Below, one piece after another: positions 1 to 4,795 of a DNA stretch of 5,139 nt (positions are counted from its first letter, which is position 1; each line of letters begins with the position of its first letter). The notes beneath the pieces are model-generated. The model was not told the origin of the DNA, ran no database searches, and worked only from the letters and a program-made list of their open reading frames with translations. Location: positions 1 through 5,139 of the forward strand of contig JAOZRC010000440.1 in NCBI GenBank assembly GCA_029940345.1. The letters are read 5' to 3'. Position numbers and translations under genes: made by a program. The stretch is from Desulfobacterales bacterium (lineage in GTDB: Bacteria; Desulfobacterota; Desulfobacteria; Desulfobacterales; JAUCGF01).

Positions 1-178
1 TATAACTATGGGAATTATTTCGTCCTCATTCATTACGTTTTAACCGTTCACGCCCCTATAGACATTCAGACAATTAATGTCACGGCGTTATCGGTCGTCG
101 GCGTATTCCAATACAGCCTCCTCCCTCTAGCCTTGTGCCAAATTATAAAATCGGGTAATCATCTGAACGTTTATATAA
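1..178. other. Left edge, downstream of the activator gene; no supported gene
   Basis: This stretch follows the stop codon of the minus-strand activator gene. The plus strand is open in frame 1 from the edge to about position 249, but it has no start in the window, encodes no protein I recognise and runs into the activator gene antisense. On the minus strand there is a purine-rich GGGAGGAGG (about 124-116) that looks like a ribosome binding site, but the TTG just after it opens only a seven-codon frame. A minus-strand ATG at 33 runs off the edge after eleven codons and cannot be judged. I see no terminator hairpin here. Confidence 0.4.
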
Positions 179-1546
179 TTATTCGCTGTCTGGAAATATA
201 TCCGGATATTCATCCAGGAACCGGTACAAGGTCGAACGTCCCACCTTGAGGGCGCGTGCGGCTTTGGCCTTGTTGCCCCCCGATTTTACCATGGCCTCCT
301 TGACGCTGTCCAGGTTGAGTTTTTTGGACGAACCACGCTTAACCGAGCCGCCTATAAATTTTTTGAATTCCAGGGGAAGATCATCCGCCCGAATCATACT
401 GCCATGACATTTGACAATGGCATAGTGAATCGCGTTTTGAAGCTCGCGTACGTTTCCCGGCCATCGATAATCCATCATCAGGGAAAGGGCCAGATCGGAA
501 ATACGCACCGATGGATGATTATTCTTTACGCCGCTTTTCGGTTGGTTCAGCAGACTCAGACAATGATCGACCAGAAGGGGGATGTCATTTTTGCGTTGGC
601 GAATGGGGGGAATATGGATGGGGATGACATTAAGCCTGTAATAAAGGTCTTCTCTGAAACGATGGCGTTTAACCTCTTTTTGCAAATCTTTGTTGGTGGC
701 GCTGATGATGCGGACATCGACGGAAATATTTTTTTCACCGCCGACCTTTACGAAAATACCCTCCTCTATAAATCGGAGAAACTTCACTTGCAGTGCAAAG
801 GGAAGATCGGCAACTTCATCCAGGAAAATAGTGCCATTATGGGCCAGTTCAAAACGTCCCTTTTTGTCTCGAATCGCGCCTGAAAAGGCTCCTTTTACAT
901 GCCCAAACAACTCGCTTTCGATAAGACCTTCAGGCAGGGCGCCGCAGTTAATGGGAACAAACGGGCCTCCGTCTCGGCGACTTTCAGTGTGGATGGCGTT
1001 TGCGACCAGTTCTTTGCCGGTGCCGGTTTCACCCGATATATGAACCGGAAAATCATAATCAGCAACATCGCGTATCTGCTGAAAAATTTCCATCATTTTG
1101 CTGTCTTTGCCAATAATATTGGCAAAACCGCTGGTTTCCCCGATCCGAAGTCTTAAATCCAATAGTTCGGTGACATCCTTAAAAGCAGCCAGAACCCCGC
1201 AGTCATGGCCATTTTCATCCTGCATCATCGTTGCAGACATTTCGATATCACGGGTTTCGCCACTTTTTGTTACTATTTTGATCGAATATTCGGCGGTGTC
1301 GTTTAAGGTGGGCATTTCACTGCAAAAAGAACAGCGATTTCCGCAAAAAGGGGCGCTGAACGCTTCATGGCAATCCTTTCCCAGAACTTCCTTGCGGTCG
1401 TACCCGGTGATTTTTTCAGCCTGCTGGTTAAAATAAAAGATGTTGCGTTTCAGGTCATGGCCGATGATGCCATCTTTAAGATTATCAACCAAGCGTTCAA
1501 GATTTGTCAGATTAGATAGTAGCTTTCCAAGTGAAGGTGCGTCCAT
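179..1546 (-). CDS. Sigma-54-dependent transcriptional activator (PAS - AAA+ - Fis-type HTH)
   Basis: A 455-residue bacterial enhancer-binding protein that would use ATP to open sigma-54 RNA polymerase promoters. Residues about 15-130 form a PAS sensor domain (NLKDGIIGHD, then ITGYDRKEVLGK). It contains a cysteine cluster at C59, C68, C72 and C75, which suggests a metal, Fe-S or thiol redox sensor. Residues about 143-370 are the AAA+ core: Walker A GETGTGKE at 172-179, the sigma-54 contact loop as GAFSGA at 219-224 (usually GAFTGA), Walker B with D243-E244, SATN sensor I at 282-285, arginine region RFREDLYYRLNV at 296-307, and WPGNVREL sensor II at 362-369. A Fis-type helix-turn-helix spans about 424-444. 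There is no receiver domain, so it is probably not phosphorylation-controlled. The ATG at 1546 has no clear ribosome binding site and an in-frame stop lies four codons upstream, so the start is nearly forced. The likely targets are the two -24/-12 promoters in this window; that link is inferred. Confidence 0.95.
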   Translation of the reverse strand: MDAPSLGKLLSNLTNLERLVDNLKDGIIGHDLKRNIFYFNQQAEKITGYDRKEVLGKDCHEAFSAPFCGNRCSFCSEMPTLNDTAEYSIKIVTKSGETRDIEMSATMMQDENGHDCGVLAAFKDVTELLDLRLRIGETSGFANIIGKDSKMMEIFQQIRDVADYDFPVHISGETGTGKELVANAIHTESRRDGGPFVPINCGALPEGLIESELFGHVKGAFSGAIRDKKGRFELAHNGTIFLDEVADLPFALQVKFLRFIEEGIFVKVGGEKNISVDVRIISATNKDLQKEVKRHRFREDLYYRLNVIPIHIPPIRQRKNDIPLLVDHCLSLLNQPKSGVKNNHPSVRISDLALSLMMDYRWPGNVRELQNAIHYAIVKCHGSMIRADDLPLEFKKFIGGSVKRGSSKKLNLDSVKEAMVKSGGNKAKAARALKVGRSTLYRFLDEYPDIFPDSE

Positions 1547-1608
1547 AATGAGCGCAAACTATGCCAACAACGAAGATATGTCAAGAAGATCGACGCTGTT
1601 TTGCATCG

Positions 1609-1628
1609 AAATTATATGAGGATAATTT
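1609..1628 (-). promoter_or_regulatory. Candidate promoter -10 / AT-rich operator upstream of the activator
   Basis: A perfect 7-bp inverted repeat, AAATTAT and ATAATTT, is separated by 6 bases. On the minus strand it contains TATAAT at 1616-1611, a consensus -10 hexamer about 65 bases before the activator start codon. No good -35 hexamer sits at 16-18 bases upstream (CACCCC at spacing 17), so this would be a weak or activator-assisted promoter. The palindrome overlapping the -10 could be a repressor site. AT-rich palindromes of this length can arise by chance. Confidence 0.25.
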
Positions 1629-1650
1629 TTGCAGGGGTGTTTCCGGTATG

Positions 1651-1724
1651 TAAGGTGGGTGAAGCGAAACCCACCTTATTTGCGAGTTTTGACGATGGTG
1701 GGTTTCGCTGCGCTTCACCCACCC
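1651..1724. repeat. Double-hairpin palindromic repeat (REP/BIME-like)
   Basis: Two stem-loops stand in inverted orientation. The first has perfect 10-bp arms TAAGGTGGGT and ACCCACCTTA (1651-1660 and 1669-1678) around the loop GAAGCGAA. The second has arms GGTGGGT and ACCCACC (1697-1703 and 1717-1723). The reverse complement of the second equals the first apart from an inserted five bases in its loop. This resembles dispersed extragenic palindromes found in many proteobacterial genomes. It lies between the rubredoxin and activator genes with no T-run after either stem, so it is not a classic intrinsic terminator, though it could stabilise the 3' end of the upstream transcript. Confidence 0.8.
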
Positions 1725-1768
1725 TGTTATGAAAAACAATTACGCTCTGATTATTGTTCCCTCAATCA

Positions 1769-1975
1769 TTAGCCATCGGCACTGGTTGAACCGGGCCCGG
1801 CAAGGGGTTTGAACATCTTTCTGGTGGCACCGCATATCGGGCATTTCCAATCATCCGGAAGGTCTGTGAATTGCGTGCCTTTGGCAATTTTGCCCTTTCG
1901 ATCACCTTTGTCGGGATTATAGATATAACCACAGTTAACGGTTTGACACTGATACATCTCTTCAGGATTGGCCAT
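1769..1975 (-). CDS. Rubredoxin with CX4C first metal-binding pair
   Basis: A 68-residue one-iron electron carrier of the cytoplasm. Rubredoxins pass single electrons to rubrerythrins, superoxide reductase or flavo-diiron proteins. The iron ligands are C10 and C15 in YQCQTVNCGYIYNP and C45 and C48 in WKCPICG. The aromatic and glycine framework (Y17, Y19, P21, G24, F36, L39, P40, W43) is intact. The first pair is spaced CX4C rather than the usual CX2C, the spacing described for a second-type rubredoxin in some Desulfovibrio. After residue 57 the protein ends in a Gly/Ser/Ala-rich tail, making it slightly longer than the usual 52-55 residues. A good GAGGAG ribosome binding site precedes the ATG. 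It starts 52 bases after flavodoxin A and is the third gene of the leftward group, so it probably serves the diiron protein encoded first. Confidence 0.95.
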   Translation of the reverse strand: MANPEEMYQCQTVNCGYIYNPDKGDRKGKIAKGTQFTDLPDDWKCPICGATRKMFKPLAGPGSTSADG

Positions 1976-2027
1976 TAATAACTCCTCTCTGGTTTATTTG
2001 TGGCATCTTTCATTTACCATTTTACAT

Positions 2028-2471
2028 TTAGGCATTTTCATCAAATTTCTTGACAATTTCCCGGCCGTAATCTTGCGCCATTTGAACACCGCCGCCAAGT
2101 TGGCTTGATTTCAGCCGCAAGGCACCGTTCACCATATTCATTTTAAAGATGTTTTCCATGGTGCCAAAAATGCGATCCGGTGCCTCGCCGCTCCATCCGA
2201 AAGCACCAAAAGCACCGCCGATTTTTCCATCCAGTTCCGCTTTTTCAGCCATAAACAGCAGGGTTTTCATACTCTGTATCATATCGCCATGATAGGTTGC
2301 GGAACCTAAAACAACGGCGTCAAATCCCTGCAAATCATTTTCATTTTTAATTCCATTAACTTTTTTAACAACTGCCTCGTGTCCGGAAAACCGGATACCT
2401 TCAGCAATCAGTTCACCGATACGTTTGGTTTCGCCGGTTCGGGTGGCACATACAATCAACGCTTTTGCCAT
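2028..2471 (-). CDS. Flavodoxin A, similar to the flavodoxin module of flavo-diiron proteins
   Basis: A 147-residue single-domain FMN protein. The N-terminal phosphate-binding loop is TRTGET at 10-15. The first flavin-side loop is GSATYHGDM at 56-64, with Y60. The second is FGAFGWSGEAP at 88-98, with W93. The FGxxGWSGE pattern is typical of the C-terminal flavodoxin half of flavo-diiron (FprA/Roo-type) proteins, but no metallo-beta-lactamase-like diiron half is attached or present nearby. It would therefore act as a soluble one- or two-electron shuttle. An AGGAGGAG ribosome binding site supports the start. It follows the diiron protein gene after 209 bases and precedes rubredoxin by 52 bases. 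It is a paralogue of the plus-strand flavodoxin at 3808: a gapless hand alignment of the first 98 residues gives 49 identities. The exact redox partners are unknown. Confidence 0.92.
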   Translation of the reverse strand: MAKALIVCATRTGETKRIGELIAEGIRFSGHEAVVKKVNGIKNENDLQGFDAVVLGSATYHGDMIQSMKTLLFMAEKAELDGKIGGAFGAFGWSGEAPDRIFGTMENIFKMNMVNGALRLKSSQLGGGVQMAQDYGREIVKKFDENA

Positions 2472-2623
2472 TCTAACTCCTCCTTATTTTGTTGTTTTAT
2501 TCAAATCTAATGGTATCGGTTTCAGTGTTCAGCAGCGACGTCCTGACATCCGAAACCATGATTTTTGAACAGGATACCGTATTTTTATTTGATATTCCAA
2601 TTTTGGTGAAAACGTCTGCAAGT

Positions 2624-2663
2624 GTTTCACATTGGTATTTAATACAAAAGTGTATTGTGAAAC
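2624..2663. repeat. Inverted repeat in the diiron-flavodoxin A gap
   Basis: Arms GTTTCACA (2624-2631) and TGTGAAAC (2656-2663) are perfect and enclose 24 bases. Inside lie a palindrome, GTATTTAATAC, and an overlapping AATAC/GTATT stem, so competing folds are possible. The repeat sits just past the diiron protein stop codon in the leftward transcript. No U-tract follows it, so it is more likely an mRNA processing or stabilising hairpin, or a protein-binding site, than a strong terminator. Confidence 0.45.
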
Positions 2664-2680
2664 AGTTGCCGGCGTGTTTA

Positions 2681-3151
2681 TCAGATTTTAGCCAGTCTTG
2701 TGCTGAGCAAAACAATATGACTTTTTTCCTCCTTAATGATGTTGTCAAGCCGCTCTTTACCACGTTTATCCGGAACCAGATCACGCATACCTATATAAAA
2801 AGTGATAGAATTTTTTTCCGCGTCGATGGCCATATTTAAAATATCTTCGATCGCAGATGGCGGTGTCTGGGCCTCCGAAAAAACCTTTGTGCCTGCTAAC
2901 GCACGCAAGTAAAGAACACTCTCATCATCAGGGTCAAAAACGGTTGGTTCGGTTTCAGGCGCGGTGAGTTCGGCCCTCATATCCGCAAACGTTTTTTCAT
3001 GTTGAGCTTCTATACCGGCCATGAAAAGGAAAAATTCTTTCGATTGGGGATCGGTGGTCTTTTCCGCCGCTTTTTTGTAAAAAATAACTCCGTTTCTTTC
3101 AATCTGTTCAGCCATTTCAAAAATATCGGCAGCATTGAAATCGTAGCTCAT
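2681..3151 (-). CDS. Ferritin-like diiron protein of the rubrerythrin family (no rubredoxin domain)
   Basis: A 156-residue four-helix-bundle protein, probably a cytoplasmic peroxide reductase. The two halves carry matching diiron ligand sets: E18 (EQIERNGVIFY) with E48-x-x-H51 (GIEAQHEKTF), and E112 (AIDAEKNSITFY) with E142-x-x-H145 (KEEKSHI). All six expected carboxylate/histidine ligands are present. Unlike classical rubrerythrin it lacks a C-terminal rubredoxin domain, so electrons must come from a separate carrier, plausibly the rubredoxin at 1975. An AAAGGA ribosome binding site lies 8-9 bases before the ATG. It is the first gene of the leftward group and has a candidate sigma-54 promoter at 3445-3430, giving a long leader of about 270 bases. 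Peroxidase activity is expected from the family but not proven here; iron storage or another diiron oxidase role is the alternative. Confidence 0.9.
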   Translation of the reverse strand: MSYDFNAADIFEMAEQIERNGVIFYKKAAEKTTDPQSKEFFLFMAGIEAQHEKTFADMRAELTAPETEPTVFDPDDESVLYLRALAGTKVFSEAQTPPSAIEDILNMAIDAEKNSITFYIGMRDLVPDKRGKERLDNIIKEEKSHIVLLSTRLAKI

Positions 3152-3191
3152 TTCTGTTCATCCTTTCTTTCCAATTAACACGGGGTGAATC

Positions 3192-3289
3192 GTTAATATT
3201 AAGGAATGCGAATTAAATAACTTAGCCTGAATTATTTGTTTTTGAATTCATCTTATGCGTTGCGTGATCAAGTTAATATTCCAGTATGC
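3192..3289. repeat. Pair of direct repeats 80 bp apart in the diiron gene leader
   Basis: GTTAATATT occurs at 3192-3200 and 3272-3280, each followed after five bases by ATGC (3206-3209 and 3286-3289). Thus 14 of 18 positions match, with an offset of exactly 80 bases. An inverted GTTAATAT lies at 3371-3380 (read as GTATATTAAC on the plus strand). The sites fall between the predicted leftward transcription start and the coding region. They may be binding sites for a second regulator, or chance in AT-rich DNA. Confidence 0.35.
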
Positions 3290-3429
3290 ACTTAATTACG
3301 CGCCTTGAATATGATTCCAAATCCTTCGCATTTTATGGCCAATTTATTTAAACCGCGTTCCTGAAATTGAGTATATTAACCCAAATCAAATTGAATTGCA
3401 ATGTGTCTTACTTTCAGACTACATGCTAT

Positions 3430-3445
3430 TGCAAAATACATACCA
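3430..3445 (-). promoter_or_regulatory. Sigma-54 (-24/-12) promoter for the leftward diiron-flavodoxin A-rubredoxin group
   Basis: Read on the minus strand, the site is TGGTATGTATTTTGCA. It has the invariant GG and GC dinucleotides exactly ten bases apart and a full TTGCA -12 box, against consensus TGGCACG-N4-TTGCA. Transcription would start near 3419. The match to the divergent promoter at 3726 is 13 of 16 positions, which makes chance occurrence unlikely. Confidence 0.8.
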
Positions 3446-3545
3446 ATACCAGAAGTCCCGGAGAAACAAAATAGAAAAAGGGGAAACGGCTTTAATGATA
3501 TTTTCAAAGGCGCCGAATTATTCAGGTCATTGAAATACGGTTGTA

Positions 3546-3669
3546 AGTACTTGGACAAAAGTTTTCCGGTATTTTACGCTCCGCTCAAGGTGGGTTTGTA
3601 ACCCACCGGCCAATGCGTCGGGTTGCAAACCCAACGCGAGCGATGCAGGGAAACCTGTGTCCAAGTACT
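3546..3669. repeat. 124-bp palindromic element with 12-bp terminal inverted repeats
   Basis: Perfect ends AGTACTTGGACA (3546-3557) and TGTCCAAGTACT (3658-3669) enclose two compact hairpins. One is GGTGGGTT/AACCCACC with a 3-base loop (3589-3607). The other is GCGTCGGGTT paired with AACCCAACGC, with one mismatch, around GCA (3615-3637). The GGTGGGT/ACCCACC stem is shared with the repeat at 1651, suggesting a related dispersed family. No transposase and no clear target-site duplication are visible, so it is MITE- or BIME-like. It sits between the two divergent sigma-54 promoters, where enhancer sites would be expected. Confidence 0.75.
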
Positions 3670-3725
3670 CATATATAAGGTAAAGGCGATAGTAATTATG
3701 AAAATTAGAGAACGGCAGAAATTTC

Positions 3726-3741
3726 TGGTATGATATTTGCA
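3726..3741 (+). promoter_or_regulatory. Sigma-54 (-24/-12) promoter for flavodoxin B and the 73-residue gene
   Basis: TGGTATGATATTTGCA shows the -24 GG and -12 GC with the required ten-base spacing and a perfect TTGCA box. Transcription would start near 3752, giving a leader of about 56 bases before the flavodoxin B start codon. It is almost the same sequence as the leftward promoter at 3445-3430. Confidence 0.85.
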
Positions 3742-3807
3742 TCGCATTCTTTAATGAATTAACAAGTACCAAAAAAAAATTAAACACCAAAACAGAGGAG
3801 ATTCAAA

Positions 3808-4254
3808 ATGAAGAAAGTTCTGATCGCTTATGCCAGCCGGACCGGGAACACCAAGAAAATGGCCGATTTTATTGCTGAAGGTGTTCGTATGGCAGGGAAG
3901 GATGTTGAGATTAAAAAAATTTCAGAGCTCAAGAATGAAAAAGCAATAGAGGGTTACGATGCTTATGTTTTCGGTTCACCGACATATCACCGCGATATGA
4001 CCCAGGGGATGAAAACATTTCTGTTCCTGGGACAAAAATTGGATATGCAAGGCAAAGTCGCCGGCGCTTTCGGTTCTTACACACATAGCGGCGATGCGCC
4101 TGCCATTATTTTAGACACCATGCAGTATGTTTTTAAGATGGATGTTGTTGAATTGGGCTCTTTTAATTTAAAGGAAGATGTTTTGCCCACACCATCAGGT
4201 ACGCGCGCCTGCCAGGACTATGGCCGGGCAATTGGTGAAAAACTGGGTGATTAA
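3808..4254 (+). CDS. Flavodoxin B, paralogue of flavodoxin A
   Basis: A 148-residue FMN-binding electron carrier. The phosphate loop SRTGNT is at 10-15, the first flavin loop GSPTYHRDM at 56-64 (Y60), and the second loop FGSYTHSGDAP at 88-98. In a gapless alignment with flavodoxin A, the position of W93 is occupied by H93 and G92 by T92, so the flavin environment, and probably the redox potential, differs between the two proteins. The fold and length match a stand-alone flavodoxin domain of the flavo-diiron type. The AGAGGAG ribosome binding site eight bases before the ATG fixes the start. It is preceded by its own sigma-54 promoter and followed after 50 bases by the 73-residue gene, with which it is probably co-transcribed. 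Having its own promoter suggests that it is induced with the diiron/rubredoxin arm. Its physiological partner is not evident. Confidence 0.92.
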   Translation: MKKVLIAYASRTGNTKKMADFIAEGVRMAGKDVEIKKISELKNEKAIEGYDAYVFGSPTYHRDMTQGMKTFLFLGQKLDMQGKVAGAFGSYTHSGDAPAIILDTMQYVFKMDVVELGSFNLKEDVLPTPSGTRACQDYGRAIGEKLGD

Positions 4255-4304
4255 TTTAATAACGACGCCTTTTTCTGTGCGCAGCCGGATATAAAAGTAA
4301 TCTG

Positions 4305-4526
4305 ATGAAATCCTGTGATCATAATATTGTAGAAGCCATTAATCTTGCAACCCAAATGATTCGCCTGGCAGAGATAGGTGATATTGACCGTGAGGATGTC
4401 GGATGCGGCATTTTGTATGGTGTGTTACGAGATTCAGGGTACAAATTGAAGCTTTTGGCCGAAAAGGAAAAGGCGGCGCATATTAAAAAAGGTTGGTGGG
4501 ATGAATCGAAATGTGAAACTCACTGA
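4305..4526 (+). CDS. Small conserved-looking protein of unknown function (73 residues)
   Basis: I do not recognise a characterised family. The protein is soluble, mostly helical and charged, with no signal peptide or membrane segment. Visible features are an N-terminal SCDHNI (C4, H6), a central acidic turn GDIDREDVGCGILYG (C34), a helix of the type LRDSGYKLKLLAEKEKAAHIKKG, and a tail ending WWDESKCETH (C70, H73). The three cysteines and two or three histidines could bind metal or form disulfides, but there is no standard motif. The ribosome binding site is weak (GGAT, 15 bases upstream); no upstream ATG/GTG/TTG start exists before the in-frame stop at 4260, so the ATG is the best choice. It follows flavodoxin B by 50 bases, probably on the same sigma-54 transcript, which links it to the redox stress response. 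A T-rich run at 4530-4545 follows, without a strong stem. Confidence 0.8.
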   Translation: MKSCDHNIVEAINLATQMIRLAEIGDIDREDVGCGILYGVLRDSGYKLKLLAEKEKAAHIKKGWWDESKCETH

Positions 4527-4595
4527 ATATTTTTCCTTTTTTTTTATCACACCAACTTTTGTCCTTTAAAAAATGCTGATTATTTGTTAGGAAGG

Positions 4596-4750
4596 TTGGC
4601 ATCCTTCATTTTCCGGCTTGCAATTTGGAGGAGTGCCAAACTTACAGTTTAGCGGTGAATTGGTACATCCGTATATCAAACGCCAAACTGTAAGTTTGGC
4701 ACTCCGTTAAAAAGTGTAAACTACTTTTAGGATAAAATGAAGGTTGCCAA
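4596..4750. repeat. 155-bp nested palindromic element (BIME/MITE-like)
   Basis: The outer arms, 17 bases at 4596-4612 and 4734-4750, pair with one mismatch (TTGGCATCCTTCATTTT type). Inner arms of 25 bases at 4630-4654 and 4681-4705 also pair with a single mismatch. Each inner arm is itself a small hairpin: GCCAAACT-TAC-AGTTTAGC at 4635-4653, and the perfect GCCAAACT-GTA-AGTTTGGC at 4682-4700. The two-level symmetry and compact inner hairpins suggest a mobilised extragenic repeat. No coding potential is present. Confidence 0.85.
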
Positions 4751-4795
4751 AAATTTCATATTTGTTTCTATGAACGACGATACCGATTCGCTTTT

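Larger units (their letters stand above)
3152..3807. promoter_or_regulatory. Divergent control region between the two arms
   Basis: 656 bases hold no convincing gene. The contents from left to right are: the diiron gene leader with a GTTAATATT-type repeat (3192-3209 and 3272-3289) and an inverted GTTAATAT at 3371-3380; a leftward -24/-12 promoter (3445-3430); a 124-bp palindromic element (3546-3669); a rightward -24/-12 promoter (3726-3741); and the flavodoxin B leader with its AGAGGAG ribosome binding site. Activator-binding sites for both promoters would be expected at about 3450-3720, upstream of each. I could not single out an obvious enhancer palindrome other than the ends of the 124-bp element. 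Confidence 0.7.

Noticed and set aside
138..155. Minus-strand TTGGCACAAGG resembling a -24 box downstream of the activator
   Set aside because: The required GC at -12 is absent (GA instead) and no gene follows in the window.
404..883. 159-codon plus-strand open frame inside the activator gene
   Set aside because: It is fully antisense to the conserved AAA+ region and encodes no recognisable protein; the minus-strand gene explains the sequence.
690..1436. Further plus-strand open frames (690-1043, 899-1156, 1098-1436) antisense to the activator
   Set aside because: Overlapping frames in different registers, no family resemblance, best seen as shadows of the activator gene.
1554..1569. Possible minus-strand sigma-54 promoter TGGCATAGTTTGCGCT just before the activator
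   Set aside because: GG and GC are ten bases apart, but the -12 box is poor and the start point would fall inside the coding region, after the start codon.
2489..2839. Overlapping frames on both strands (plus 2489-2839, minus 2784-2497) at the 3' end of the diiron gene
   Set aside because: Both overlap the conserved C-terminal ligand helix of the diiron protein in another frame and show no recognisable motifs.
3322..3345. Minus-strand TTGGCCATAAAATGCG as a second promoter for the diiron gene
   Set aside because: The GG to GC spacing is nine rather than ten, which is not tolerated by sigma-54 polymerase.
1651..3669. CRISPR array built from the GGTGGGT repeats
   Set aside because: The copies are few, palindromic and irregularly spaced, with no spacer pattern and no cas genes.
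3376..3790. Short frames on both strands in the central region (3376-3558, 3401-3601, 3527-3790)
   Set aside because: They run across the sigma-54 promoters and the palindromic element, have no ribosome binding sites of note and no family features.
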